Made by a program: the position numbers and the translations under genes
Shown here: piece after piece, positions 1 through 14,230 of the stretch
Layout: every line of letters begins with the position of its first letter
How positions within the stretch are numbered: position 1 is the stretch's first letter
Notes under the pieces: model-generated
The model's input: only the letters and a program-made list of their open reading frames with translations
The model's database searches: none
Told to the model about the DNA's origin: nothing
Assembly: GCF_040939455.1 (NCBI RefSeq)
Contig: NC_134109.1
Location: 50,248,001 to 50,312,000 of the forward strand
Reading direction: 5' to 3'
Source: Microcebus murinus
Lineage: Eukaryota > Chordata > Mammalia > Primates > Cheirogaleidae
Length of the DNA stretch: 64,000 nt

Positions 1-244
1 ATTCTTCTTTTGTAATTGAATGTTACATTCCATTATATGCACATAGGATAAGAAGTGAACCAGACAGAAAAAGTTTATGATCTCATAAAGCTTATGATGT
101 GGTAGAGAGCAGAAAAAATGATGCAGAATAATTTCAGAAAGCAATTAATGCTATACAACAAATAAAATAGACATAGAGGAAAAACTAGTATCACTAAAAT
201 TGATTCTGTATTCAAAACTGATTGAAAAATTGAGAAGGGAATAG

Positions 245-1556
245 GAGGCTGGTCGTTACTTTTCCCACACATTCATCATTTCGAGACAATTTTCAAACCA
301 TATTGATAGGGAGTGGGCATCCTGTCTTGTTCCAGTTCTGAGTAGGAATGCTTTCAACTTTTTCCCATTCAATATGATGCTAGCAGTGGGTTTATCATAT
401 ATGTCTTTTATAATTTTGAGATATGTTTTATCTATGTCTATTTTGTTACAAGCTTTTATCATAAAAGGATGCTGAATATTGTTGAATGCTTTTTCTTCAT
501 CTATTGAAATGATCATATGATCTTTGTTTCTACTTCTGTTTATGTGGTAAGTCACATTTATAGATTCACCTATGTTGAACCATCCTTGCATCCATGGGAA
601 AAAGCCCACTTGGTCATGATGAAATATTTTTTGATGTGTGGCTGATTCAGTTTGCTAGATTTTATTGAGGATTTTTTCATCTATATTCACAAAAAATATT
701 GGTCTATAGTTTTCTTATTTTTTTGGTGTCCTTTCTTGGCTTTGCTGTCAAGGTGATACTAGCTTCATAGAATGAGTTAGGGAAGATTCCTTCCTTCTCA
801 ATATTATGAAATAATTTCTGCAGTATACATACCAATTCTTTGTAGGTCTATAAAATTCAGCTGTAGAACCATCTGTTCCAGGACTTTTTTATTGGAAGAA
901 TTTTTTATTGCAGGTTCAATATTCTTGTTCATAATCATTCTGTTCAGAAGTTCTGTTTCTTCCTGACTGAGCCTTGGGAGGTTGTGTGTTTCCAAGAATT
1001 TGTTCATTTCTTTAACATTATCAAGTTTATGCACATAGAGATTTTTATATTATTCACAAATGATATTTTATATTTCTGTATTATCAGTTGTAATACCTCC
1101 TTTTTCATTTCTGATTGAGCTTACTTGGGTCCTTTCCTTTCTATTTATTGTTAATCTAGTGAGAGGTCTATCAATTTCATATATCTTTTCAAAGAACCAA
1201 CTCTGTTTCATTAATCTTCTGTATTTTTTGTTTGTTTTCAATTTCATTTAGTTCCAACCTGACCTTAGCTATTTCTTTTCTTCTGCTGGGTTTGGGATTA
1301 GTTTGCCCTTCCTTTACTAGTTCCTTGAGACAATTAATTAGATTGTTGATTTGTGATCATTCTGTCTTGTTGACATAGACATTTAATGCTATGAATTTTC
1401 CCCTTAGGACTCCTTTTTCTGAATGTCTCAGATTTTGGTAACTTCTGTCCCCTTCATCATTCAGTTTGAGGAATATTTTGATTTCCATCTTAATTTCCTC
1501 CTTGAGCCAATAATCATTCAGCAGTAAGTTGTTTAATTTCCATGACTTTTTAAAAT
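245..1556 (-). mobile_element. L1 ORF2 fragment, inverted 5' piece of a rearranged L1
   Basis: The minus strand reads L1 ORF2 from the endonuclease-RT spacer (near 1556) into the reverse transcriptase (near 250). A 117-residue open stretch (609 to 256) contains the L1 RT block around [20 protein letters not shown] followed by [14 protein letters not shown]. Stops and frameshifts elsewhere show it is dead. At about 1556 the sequence switches to plus-strand L1 that is downstream in the element, so the two parts form one insertion with an inverted 5' end. Confidence 0.85.
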
Positions 1557-2245
1557 TCAAGATGGATAACAGACTTATATCTAAGACATGAAACCATAAG
1601 AATTCTAGAAGAAAATGTTGGAAAAACTCTTGTAGATATTGGCCTAGGCAAAGAATTTATAAAGAAGACCCCAAAGACAGTCACAGCAACAACTAAAATA
1701 AATAAATGGGACTTGACTAAATTAAAAAGCCTCTACACAGACAAGGAAACTATTGCTCAACAATATGTAGAGCAAATAGACAACCTACAGAATGGGAGAA
1801 AATATTTGCATGTCATACATCCAATAAAGGACTAATAACTGGAATCTACAAAGAACTCAAGCAAATCAGCGAGAAAAAATCAAACAACCTCATTAAAAAG
1901 TGGGCAAAAAAACATGAATGGAAGATTTCAAAAGAAGATAGACTAATTGCCAATAAACAGATGAAAAATGCTCAATGTCACAAATCATCAGAAAAATGAA
2001 AATCAAAACCACAATGAGATATCACCCAACCCCTGTTAGAATGGCTTTTATCAAAAAGTTCCAAAACAATAAGATACTGATGTGGATGTGGAAAGAAAGG
2101 AACACTTATACACTGTTGGCAGAACCGCAAACTAGTGCAACCTCTACGGAAAATAGTGTGGATATTACTCAAAGAACTAAAAGTAGACCTACCATTTGAT
2201 CCAGGAATCCCACTACTAGGTATTTACTCAAAGGAAAAAGAGTAA

Positions 2246-2680
<435 letters not shown>

Positions 2681-3185
2681 CAAAAAGACACTTTCACTTG
2701 AATGCTTATTGCCGCACAATTCACAATTGCAAAGATGTGGAATCAACTCAACTTCCCATCAGTTCATGAGTGGATTAATAAAATGTGGCATATGTACATC
2801 ATGGACTACTACTCAGCCATAAAAAATGAATTAATACCTTTTGCAACAATCTGGATGGAACTTGTGTATCGCAAGAATGGACAAGTGAAGTATCACAAGA
2901 ATGGACAAAACATTATACATGTACTCACTATTAAATTGGAACTAACTGATCAGCAATCATGTGCACAGATGGAAGTAAAACTCAACAGAAATCATGCAGG
3001 TGGGAGTGGAGAGGGGGGATGGATGAAATCATAAGTAATGGGTACAGTGTACACTATGTGGGGGATGGACACACTTATAACTTTGAGTCAAGCAGTACAA
3101 AAGCAAATCATGTAACCAAAATATTTATACCTCTGTAATATTCTGAAATAATAAATGAATGAATGAATGAATGAATGAATGAATT

Positions 3186-3475
3186 GAGCTGCCAAACTAT
3201 TTTCCAGAGTGCTTTTACTATTTACACTCCCACCAGGAATGTATGAGTGAACCCATTTCTTTACATGTTTGTCAGGATTTGGTGTTATCACTATTTTTAT
3301 TTCAGCCAATCTGATAAATATGTAGTTTTATCCCTCTCAGTTTTAATTTGTATTTCTCTAATGGAAATGGTATTGAACATTTTTCATAAGTTTATTTGTC
3401 ATCTGTACATCTTCTTCAAAGAAATGTTTATGTATATCTTTTTCCCACTTTTTATAAATATGAGGTATTTTTAAT
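3186..3475 (-). mobile_element. Old L1 fragment (3' ORF2 region), antisense
   Basis: The plus strand reads GAGCTGCCAAACTATTTTCC, CTCCCACCAGGAATGTATGA and ATTTGTCATCTGTACATCTT, which is the familiar reverse complement of the L1 ORF2 C-terminal region. It abuts the tail of the preceding L1, so that L1 may have inserted into it. Confidence 0.7.
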
Positions 3476-4038
3476 TCTAGAAATTTGTGTCATAATTTCA
3501 AGTATTGAGTATTTAACTTTATTATTTTTTATCTAGTATATGGACATTAATTTTCGTTTCCTCAGAGGGAAAAGCATCAGTAATGATCAACTCATAACAA
3601 GAATGAAATGTGGGGGAGAAAAAATAAAATACTCTCTGCTAAGCTATCTCCTGCTTGTGACATTATCCCGTTTCTATTAGGGGCTGCAATTTTTCCCTCT
3701 GGTCCATCCATCTTCCTCATATTTTATGTGTCTCTGAGGCTGGGTTTAGGGAGGGCAAAATCCTAATACACTTTTTGTTATTATTGAGAACCGCACTATG
3801 GACAATTAAATACTATTTTTGCTTATCCTGAGCTAAAATTTTTATCCTATTATAATGTTTTTGTTGATGCCATCTGTCTAATTAAAATGGTTGACATCTT
3901 TTTTTCTTAATTGGTTGTCTGACCTTAATGAAATATTTCATTTTTCTACAGTATATAGTTGGTATTCAATAATATTAGCTAATATTATAAATAATATTAC
4001 AAAAGAATAATCACTCAGATAATTTGAGCAGGAGAATA
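3476..4038. other. Intron, no recognised feature
   Basis: AT-rich sequence with no open frame, splice-bounded coding exon or repeat that I recognise. Confidence 0.5.
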
Positions 4039-4054
4039 AGATTGAACTACTTTA

Positions 4055-4390
<336 letters not shown>

Positions 4391-4406
4391 AGATTGAACT
4401 ACTTTA

Positions 4407-5194
4407 GTGGCCATATATAGGATGGTTAGTAATCAGGATTTACCAGAAGCAAGAACTTTAGCTGAAAGATTATTGGAGAAAGTTATCAATGAAACATGGC
4501 ATTTGCAGAATCAAAATATAAGACTATTAGCAATAAATCCAGAACATAATGAGCAAAATATCCCATAGATGTAAAGAAGTATATCTAGTTATTCATAAAA
4601 ATAATTGAAGGAAGCAGTTATGATCTCCCTTATCTCAAAATATACCAAGATGAATCCAAACTAAAAACTCTAAATGCACAAAACCTAAATAACCTAAATA
4701 TTAATCTATGGCTACTTCCTGGAACATCTGTTAGTACTCCTTGGAAAACCCAATTTATGAATAAAGATGCTGAGTGAGCTGCTTGATTCCCATTTATCAG
4801 GGTTGAAATATATAACAGATTAATCTTTAGGTTGAGGTGTTCTTTCACCTGCTGATCCAAGCATGACAAGAAAATAATTAGACTGTATTATTTCCAAATT
4901 TGATAGGAAACAAGTTTTTATTCCATAGTAATTCATTAGAAACTGCTGAAGAATGGATTTTTTTTTTTTACTGTTAAACATGGTCTCTTGGGTGCTTTTC
5001 AATGTTGTTGGTTTGTTTAACAAATGGAAGTAATAAACACATGGTCAAGGGGATATGTCAGTCATACACGCATATTTTTTCCTTAGGCAATATGAAATAC
5101 TCTATCATTTAATGATTATATGACAGTTATGAGTACAAACTCAGCATAACCAGGGCACACATCCACTGGAATTTCTAAATAAAATTCTAAAGTA
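4407..5194. other. Intron, no recognised feature
   Basis: Nothing coding on either strand: the minus-strand open stretches of 67 and 79 codons near 4630-5023 have no domain-like composition and no splice context. Confidence 0.5.
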
Positions 5195-7630
5195 GGAAAA
5201 ACTACATGATCAATTCATTGATGCTGAAGAAACATTTGATAAAATTCAACATTCCTTCATGATAAAAACTCTCAAGAAACTGGATAGAGAATGAACAAAC
5301 CTCAACATGATTAAAGCCATATATGACAGACCCACAGCTAGTATAATAATGACTGGAGAAAAACTGAAAGCCTTTCCTCTAAGATCTGAAACAAAACAAG
5401 AATGCCCATTTTCACCACTATTATTCGACATAATACTGGAAGTTCTAGTTAGAGCACTATCAAACAAGAGAAGAAATAGAAGGCACCCAAATTGAAAAGG
5501 AAGAAGTCAAATTATGCTTGTCTGAAGACAATATGTTCTTATATCTCAATAAGATGAAAGATGCCACAAAAAAACAATTAGACCTGATAAACGAATTCAG
5601 TAAAGTTGCAGGATAAAATTCAACATACAAAGAGTAGTAGCATTTTTATATGCCAACAATAAATAATCTGAAAAACAAAAACAAGAAAGAAATCCCATTT
5701 ACAATAATAGGCACAAATAAAATACCTAGGAATAAACTTAACGAAAGGAATTAAAGATTTTCATAATGAAAACTATGAAACATTGATTAAAGGAATTGAA
5801 GAGGACACATAATAAAATGGAAGGATAATCCATGCTCATGGATTGGAAGAATCAATATTGTTAAAATGCCCATAGTAACCAAAGCAATCTACAGATTCAA
5901 TGCAATCCCCAACTAAATACAAATGGCATCCTTTACAGAAATAGAAAAATAATTCTAAAATTTATATGAAACCACAAAAGACCTAGAGTGGCCAAAACTA
6001 TCATGAGAAAAAGGAACAAAACTGGAGGAATCACTTTATCTGACTTGAAATTATTCTACAGAGCTGTAGTAACCAAAACAGGATGGTGTTGGCATAAAAA
6101 TAGACAAATACACTAGTGCCACAGAGTAAGAAACCAACAAATATTAAGAATTTCACACATCTGTAGTGAACTTTAACAAAGGTGCCAAGAACAGTCAGTG
6201 AGGAAGGAAGAGTCTCTTCAGTAAACAGGGCTGGGAAAACTGGATATCCATATGCAGAAAATTAACCTTTACCCTTATCACTCATCCTACACAAAATTAT
6301 CAAATCCAAATGGATTAAAGACTTAAATCTAAGTACTGAAACTATGAATCTACTACTAGACAACATTGGGGAAATGCTTCAAGACATTGATCTGAGCAAG
6401 GACTTCTTGAGCCATACCCACAAAGCACAGGCAAAGAAAGCAAAATTGAACAAATGGGATCACATCAATCTAAAACACTTCTGCATAGCAAAGGAAACAA
6501 TCAATAAAGAGAAATGACAACCCATAGAATGGGAGAAAATATTTTCAGACTACTTTTCTGACAAGGTATTAATAACTAGAATATATAAGAAGCTCTAGCA
6601 ACTCAATAGGAAAAAATCAAGTAATCTGATTTAAAAATTGGCAGAGGATCTGAATAGACATTTATCAAATGAAGGTATACAAATGGCCAACAGGAATATG
6701 AAAAAATTCCCAGCATCATTAGTCATCAAAGAAATGCACATTAAAGCTGCAATGAGATATCATCTCACCCTAGTTAAAAAGGCTTTTATCAAAAAAAGAC
6801 AGACAAAGAAGGAATCCTGTTGAGTATATGGAGAAAGGGAAATGCTTGTACACAATTGGAAGGAATGTAAATTAGTGTAATCACTATGGTGTACAGTATG
6901 GAAGTTCCTCAAAAAATTAAAACTAGAACTACCATATGACCAAGCAGTCCTACTGCTAGATATAGTATATCCAACAGTAGGGAATTCAGTGTATCAAAAA
7001 GATATATGCACTTCCATGTTTATTGCAGCACTACTCACAATAGCCAAGATTTGGAATCAACTTAAGTGTCTGTCAATGAATGAATAGCTAATAAAATTGT
7101 GGTACATATAAACAAGGAAATGTTATATAGCCATAAAAAAGAAAGAAATACTGCCATTTGCAACAACATAGATGGAACTGGAGATAAGTGAAATAAGCCA
7201 AACACAGAAAGACAAATATCACATGTTCTCACTCATATTTGGAAGCTAAATATTAAAAATACTTGATCTCATGGAGACAAAAGAGTAGAATGATGGTTTC
7301 TAGAGAATCGGAACAGTAGCAGGGATGTGGAGTAAAGCAGGGATGGTTAATTGGGTGCAAAATTTAGTTAGATAGGATGAATTATATTTGTTTGCACAGC
7401 ATAGTGACTGTAATCAATAATAAGTTAGGGTACCCTTTAAAATAACTAAAAGAATGGAATTGGAATGTTCCTAACACAACGAAATGATAAATGCCAGAGG
7501 TGATGAATATCCCAATTACCCTGATTTGATTAATTCACATTGTATGCTTGTATCAAAACTCACATGTACTCTATAAATACAAGTATTATATACCCATAAT
7601 AATTAAAAATAAATTTGTTTTAAGAAAAAA
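5195..7630 (+). mobile_element. 5'-truncated L1 (RT to 3' end), older copy
   Basis: Plus-strand L1 begins inside the reverse transcriptase (ATTCATTGATGCTGAAGAAA; peptide near 5307 MIKAIYDRPTASIIMTGEKL) and runs through the ORF2 C terminus to a 3' end with CACATGTACTCTATAAATAC and an AATTAAAAATAAA tail. The frame is broken by many stops and indels. The 3' end differs from the lemur-young copies elsewhere and resembles L1MA/L1P-type ends, so it probably predates the strepsirrhine split. Confidence 0.85.
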
Positions 7631-9836
7631 GTCATTGTGGTGGAAGTGGGCAGGAGATGGTTGAGGTAGAAAAAGCAATGAATTCAGAAATGCTTTAAGC
7701 CATTGAAAGAAATATCTAATGCAAATACACAGATTCTCCAGGCATTGTGAAGAGGAATATTTTGTTAAAAGTGAAGGAAGAGCAATAGATGAGTCCTAGA
7801 AATTTCCTGGAAAAGGCACCTACAAACAACTTGAGTAGGGAAGATGTGGGCTTGCATCCCAACATGTAGCTGAAGAAGATTGCAGGACTTGTCTAGAAGC
7901 TCTGGGTCCTGCCTGGAGGAGCCCTGGAGTAGCATAGTAGGGTAGACTGAGTCATATTTTCAAGTTAGTTCTTTGCTTCACTGTAGTGCTGTCAGAATTT
8001 ACCAAACCCCAGGAAAAGGGCAAATATAATGCTGTTAGACCTAAAGGATTTATGCAGACTGAATGGAACTGTTGACTAAGGGCCAAAGTAGTCCCAAGAA
8101 CATAAAAAATACATGCCAGATGCTAGAATAGAACAAGAAAGACCAGATGAAGTTGTCTGAGTCCAAGCAATAAGCATCTCTTCCACTACTATGCCAGAAT
8201 GGTTTCAATGAAAGCTATTTAACTTTAATTTAGACATAATTGAATTAAGAAAAATAACACAAGCCTCCAAAGAGAAATGGCAGACAACAACTAATAAATA
8301 TCTGTATATTAAAAAAAATACACTGTCTTTTCTAAAGGTATTAATATCTTGAATAAAATATGAAAATAAAATAGTTTTATGATGTGAAAAGTACCTTTTA
8401 TTCAGAAGAATTAATACTGAATTTGAAGAAGATAACATTTAGGTTTCTGATAATGAAAGAAGCAAAAGTATGTAATGGTTGGATACATGTATGCTGTTAT
8501 TAGTTAGTAGAAAATAGAAATATGGTGCATTTAATGCCATGTTATTTATTATCTCCTTACACTCAAAATATGTTATTTAAACAATAGTGCTTCTTAAATT
8601 CCATGTCATATTTTATTTGGGACTATCAGGAATTTTGATTTTAATCCATAAAATATCAATTTAGCAAGTTCATATTCCATGAAATAATCATAAGAATATA
8701 TGATTTAAGGTCTGTAACATCTGCAGTTTTTATGCCAGCTATTATTTTTACTAGCAATGTAGCTGGTCCACATGAATAGCAGTTTCCTATAAAATGAGTA
8801 TATCAATATCTCTCTTGCAGAGCTATATCAAAAAAAATGAAATAAATACATGTATATGCCTTGTATTCAATTGATGTATTCGCTCTTTTAGTTTCTTACT
8901 TAGCCAGTACTTTTCAATGGAGCTCGTTATAATGTTGAATACGGCTGGCAGTCAAAAAAATTTTTTAAAAAAGGAAATTTTGGCTGTTGTTTTTTTCCCT
9001 TCACATTTCAGAGTCTGTTGCAGCCTTCTGCTTAAAGAAGCTAATTTTGTTCTTTTTAAAATTAAGAGAAAAAAATGAATATGGTTTTTCCTCCTGAGAT
9101 CATCTCAGCAATAGCCTTTTAATTATCATCTGTGGTAAAAATAATAAGCTACAGCTTTTAATAAAAAGCTTCACTTTAGGGGATCATGTAAAAGAAAAAT
9201 ATCTCCTAGGAAAAGTAAAATTTAAATGAATTGTTTTAATTGACATGGAAAAATATAGTTTAACACCTGCTTTTCATATCTGCATGCTATAGGTGTGATC
9301 TTGGACTATCATCTATAGTATGGTTTGGATCCCAACTTCTCTGAGGGTTTCGTGGTAATACTTTCAATCATTGGAATAATATTTTATTTCCTTTTGTGTG
9401 TTTGTGCAAACATTGCATTTATTTTTTTTTATTTTTACATTCTGCACAGCTCACTGAGATACATTATAAAGTATTTAATTGCTTATTCCTCCAACTGCTG
9501 AAGTATATACTTTCATTATAGATTTAAATTAAAGACTTGGAATCAGTTATTGCTTTTTTAATATGCATATGAAGTTATATATGCTGACGTTTGTAATAAG
9601 TAACAACATCAATGTATCTGCCAACTATAATTACTTGAGTAGAACACTCATTATCACAACAGGATACCTCAGTCTCTCCTTTGGGATGTTAATACAAATT
9701 AAAACATTAATTTTTATTAATACAAATTAATTTCTATTAATAAAGATATTGAATGGTATTAAAATTATTAGCATCCAGAAATGTATACCTTGGTTAAATT
9801 TGAATGTGTTTAGATAATAGTAAAACAAATTATTCT
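7631..9836. other. Intron, mostly unique; possible conserved block 8930-9290
   Basis: No coding potential or clear repeat. The part at about 8930-9290 is less simple in sequence, with homeodomain-like TAATTATC and CTAATTTTG cores and a TTTCAGAGTCTGTTGCAGCC stretch. It looks like ancestral unique sequence and might be conserved, but I cannot align it. Confidence 0.35.

Positions 9837-10168
<332 letters not shown>

Positions 10169-10213
<45 letters not shown>
10169..10213. repeat. (AT)n microsatellite in Alu tail
   Basis: About 42 bases of uninterrupted AT dinucleotides between the Alu A tail and the 3' target-site duplication. Confidence 0.95.
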
Positions 10214-10217
<4 letters not shown>

Positions 10218-10670
10218 CCAAATTATTCTGTACATATTTTTGTGGCTTTAAACAGTTTTTATCTATCTTTTGAAATAACTGCACTTTTCCTTTAGTTCAT
10301 ACATTAAAACATCTACAATCTAAAGACAATAAAAGAAACTGTCATTTATATTAAATTATTTTATAGAATTTTTAACCTCCAGAACTGGTAGAAACTTCCT
10401 AGTATCTAGTATTAACTATGCAGGACTATCTACAAAAGATAATTACTTTCTGTGAAATTGAGTTTTATATTCTTCACCACTGAATGTAAACTCAGTGACA
10501 GTATACAGTTGTCACTGAAATAACTTGTATTTCTTGCTGCACAGTTTGCAATATACTAATAGTTAAATATACACCATATTCTGAAATTTATTCTCATCAC
10601 ATCTTTATCAAGTTAATGGCCAGACACTGTAGGTATAAAAAGTAATAATTTCTGTCTTATAATCCATATG

Positions 10671-10701
10671 CAAAACAAAACAAAACAAAACAAAACAAAA
10701 C
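10671..10701. repeat. (AAAAC)n short tandem repeat
   Basis: About six AAAAC units, followed by a short CCACCACCAC run. Confidence 0.9.
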
Positions 10702-10899
10702 CACCACCACAATGCTGTAAGTGTCTTATAACTAAATATTTTAAAACTCTGATAAAGACAACTAAGGAAACAATAAATTCAGGGAAAGCAAAGGATAAAA
10801 TTGCGTTTTGAGTCTAACCAAATTTTGAAGCAGCCACTGATGAGAGTTATCATAATACAGTTAACACAGTGCTTTTGACATAGTAAAGAGTACTAGATC

Positions 10900-11259
10900 C
10901 AGTTTTTATTTATTTTTTTTTATTCAGCATATGACGGGGGTACAAATGTTTAGGCTACATATATTGCCTTTGACCCACCCAAGTCAGAGCTTCAAGCGTG
11001 TCCATCCCCCAGATGGTGCACACCACACCCATTAGGTGTGAATATACCCACCCCCTCCATCCCACCTTCCCAACACCCAGTAAATGTTACTACTATATGT
11101 GCACATAAGTGTTGATCAGTTAATACCAATTTGATGGTGAGAATACATGTGGTGCTTGTTTTTCCATTCTTGTGATACTACACTTAGTAAATGGGCTCCA
11201 GCTCTATCCAGGATAATACCAGAGGTGCCAATCACCATTGTTTTTTTGTGGCTGAGTAG
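10900..11259 (-). mobile_element. L1 3' UTR/3' end, antisense, of a rearranged L1
   Basis: A T-rich start (TTTATTTATTTTTTTTTATTCAGC region, 10903-10928) is the complement of a poly(A) tail. The following GGGGGTACAAATGTTTAGGC to TAGTAAATGGGCTCCAGCTC is the reverse complement of the lemur L1 3' end, also seen at 48790-49060 and 55110-55340. The element is on the minus strand. At about 11260 it switches to plus-strand RT sequence. Confidence 0.85.
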
Positions 11260-11781
11260 CAGGGATGGTTCAATATATGCAAATCTATAAAGGTAATTCA
11301 CCACCTAAATAGAAGCAAAAACAAAGACCATATGATCCTATCAATAGATGCAGAAAACACTTTCAAAAAAATTCAGCACCCTTTGATGATAACAGTACTT
11401 AACAAAATAGGCATAGATGGGACTTACTTAAAAATGATAAAAGCCATGTATGACAAACCCACAGCCAACATCATACTGAACAGGGAAAAATTGAAAGCAT
11501 TCCCTCTTAAAACTGGAACCGGACAAGGTAGCCCTCAATCACTGCTTCTATTCAACATAGTGCTGGAAGTCCTAGCCAGAACAATCAGACAAGAGAAGAA
11601 AATCAAGGGCATCCAAATGGGGGCAGAAGAGGCCAAACTATCACTCTTTGCTGATCTTATAATCTTATATCTAGAAAACCCCAAAGATTCTGCCATGAGA
11701 CTACTGGAATTTATAAATAAATTCAGCAAAGTCTCAGGTTACAAAATCAATGTACAGAAATCAGTAGTTTTTTTCCCTTAA
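11260..11781 (+). mobile_element. L1 RT fragment, inverted 5' piece of the same L1
   Basis: A 149-codon open stretch (11332-11781) reads L1 reverse transcriptase: [20 protein letters not shown], then a TGQGSPQS block and an [15 protein letters not shown] block. The catalytic F-A-D-D of L1 RT is F-A-D-L here, so a metal-binding Asp is lost. It has no stop until its end, at TTTCCCTTAA, where homology stops. The middle of the element (RT end to ORF2 end) is missing between the two pieces. Confidence 0.85.
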
Positions 11782-12239
11782 TTTTCTGACCTGAAGATAC
11801 AAGTTAGGGAGTTATCATTTCAGAGATAGTAGAAGAAGCTGCTGGTATCAATGAAGTGGTTAGCAAGACTGAGTTGTGCCATGCCCAATGCAGCCCCTGG
11901 AGTATCTGCATCCAAATGGCTTGTGGAAGAGGAGATGCTTTTTAAAAATTTATAGACTTCATTTTCATTAAAGCATAATTACTGGTTGTTAGACTTAGAA
12001 TTTTAGTTAGCAAGGTTGCCCAGTGACTGTCATGCATACTCAAACATGAGAAGCACTAATACATAGTATTAAAAACACCAAATATGAAATTCTGGAGGCC
12101 ATCAACATTTGGAACTCAGAAAAAGTCCAGAAAGAGCATGAGAAGGAGTAGCCAAAGGTGCTAGTGTAGGAAGTAATACGTGAGAGAGAGCACTGTCTTA
12201 GAATTCAAGGGAGAAAGAGTTTTAAGAAAATTCAGAAGT
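11782..12239. other. Intron, no recognised feature
   Basis: Neither strand holds a domain-like open frame or a repeat that I can name. Confidence 0.45.
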
Positions 12240-12680
12240 CCTTGTCTCTAACTCTTATTCTCCAATTGTCTCTTAAAAAAAGAGAGAGAAATATTTCAAG
12301 CATACACAAAATAATATAATCATAATTTTTAAATCTACCACCAATCTAAAAAAAAGCCTAAATCAACAAATAGAGTTGAAGTCCTTTGTTTAGTGTTTAT
12401 TATTCCTTTGTATTTCTTTACACTCTGATACAGACATATTTACATATTCCTCTTCAAAATGTATGGTTTAAAATTCCATTTTATAATATGCCTTCTTCAA
12501 AATTAATTTTAGCTCAATATTACTTTTGTGAAATTCATTCATGTTGATGTGTGTAGCTTAGGTTCCTTTTACGTGCTATAGTTTGTATTCCATTTTATGA
12601 AGTCTACAATTTGATTATTCTGCCTCTTCTTGATGGTTGTTTAGATCATCCATATGATATTCATGGCATATTTCATATGC
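12240..12680 (-). mobile_element. Probable ancient L1M 3' UTR relic, antisense
   Basis: Phrases such as GAAATTCATTCATGTTGATG, GTATTCCATTTTATGAAGTC and ACAATTTGATTATTCTGCC match the worn reverse complement of L1M 3' UTRs. Divergence is high and the borders are approximate. Confidence 0.45.
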
Positions 12681-12864
12681 CATGAATATTCCTGTTTCTG
12701 AGTATAAGAGTTTTCCTGTTCTCATTGTAATGTTTTTATTGAATTTTATTGAATTGAAATTCCTCCAATGTATATCAGTTTGCATATTCATCCCTAATAT
12801 ATTTTTGAAAGACAATTTTTCATGGATATCTTGCATTTCCGCAGGTCTTGTGTATAGTGGCACT

Positions 12865-13320
12865 TATTATCCTTTTATTATGCTCTATATTTTCAAGGCC
12901 ATTTGCATAGCAAACATCTTTTATAGTATCTCCCTCTGGAGCAGAGGGAAGGTATGTTTAATGTCCAGTGTAATAAAGATGCCTCCCTTTTGGGCAATGG
13001 CTGGGGCAGGTTTGATTACTTGTAAATTATAAAAAACTAAGGTTTCTTAAGCTCAGGGTCCCTCAGATATGATGCACAACCAAGGCATGTGCACCATCCA
13101 CCTGGGCATTTTTGTATGACCCCTGTGGGAATTTGGAGCCCCAAAGAATCAATGCTAAAGTAAAGTTTAGGATGTATGCTGTGTCATGAGTCCTTTTCTT
13201 TCACCAAGCAGTCTCCAGTCTTCTGCTAATATCAACGATACTGCTGTACATTAAATCGTTAGCTTGCATGTAGTGTAAAATCTCATCTGTTTCCCACCCC
13301 CCACCCCTGGTTCTGACATG
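12865..13320 (+). repeat. Possible ancient LTR-like patch
   Basis: This stretch is more GC-rich than its flanks and contains GAGCAGAGGGAAGGTATG, CCATCCACCTGGGCATTTTT and GACCCCTGTGGGAATTTGG, which resembles solo LTRs of old mammalian retroelements. I could not name the family. The 116-codon open stretch overlapping it (12682-13032) spans the repeat border and is judged non-coding. Confidence 0.3.
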
Positions 13321-13329
13321 CAAAAAAAT

Positions 13330-14060
13330 TGTCATTGTTTTATATCTACACCAAACCTTAATATTGTTAATTTTTTTTAAGGTTTTGCTTTTCTGATGGT
13401 GGAAAATGTGGCTTTAGTTTCCATTTCCTGAATTCATTGTCAAGCTGAGACTCTTCTCTAATTAGTTATTTGGATTTCTTCATCTATGAAATTCTTATTT
13501 GGTTCATTTTGCTACTGAATTTTTTTTCATTTTTACTTACAAGTGTTTTTAATAAAGTCGAGTTAATTGTATATGTTGCAAATATCTTCTTAAAATTTCT
13601 GGCTTGCATTTTGCCTGTTTAATGGGGAATACTGATGATAACAAATTTTTAACTTGAAATCTTTAATTTTAATGTCAAATTTAAGATTGACTAATTTGTC
13701 AGTCTTTTATGAGTCATGCTTTTCTGTTCTGTTTAAGAAAGCAAAATATTACTTGAGGTCACAATGACATTCTTCTATATTTTTTTCTAACTGATTTAAA
13801 TTTCTTCTTTTAAATTTAGTATTTCATCCTCCTGAGACTGATTTTTCTGTATAAGATGTGAAATAAGGATCAAATTCATGACTTTCCCCCATATGCATAA
13901 CCAATTCAGTAGTATATCTTTTTCCCTCTTCTGTGCAGACAACTCCACATATTTATATATGGGCTTTCTGTCTCATTCCATTATTTTATTTGTCACTTAT
14001 TCAGACTGTGCTAATAGCACACACATTTCAGATTTTCATTTCCAGAAATGTAACAGCATA
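13330..14060 (-). mobile_element. Ancient L1M fragment (ORF2 3' part), antisense
   Basis: TGTTGCAAATATCTTCTTAA, TTTTGCCTGTTTAATGGGG, then CATCCTCCTGAGACTGATTT and CCAATTCAGTAGTATATC follow the order of the reverse-complemented L1 ORF2 end and 3' UTR start, with heavy decay. Confidence 0.5.
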
Positions 14061-14097
14061 TGCTATATAATTAGGACTAATTCACCTTTGAAAAACA

Positions 14098-14230
14098 AAT
14101 ATACAAATATATAAATATATATACACCTATATACATGTATATTCATATATAGTATGTGTACATATGTATATATGTGAATGTAAATATAGTGTCTGTGTCT
14201 ATGTGTGTGTACATAGAAAGAGAGAGAAAG
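14098..14230. repeat. AT/GT-rich simple sequence
   Basis: Degenerate ATATAC/TATGTG tract followed by a short GAGAGAGAAAG run. The 85-codon minus-strand open stretch here is only translated simple repeat. Confidence 0.9.

Noticed and set aside
12682..13032. 116-codon plus-strand open stretch, possible membrane protein
   Set aside because: It crosses from AT-rich intron into an LTR-like patch; hydrophobicity comes from T-rich codons.
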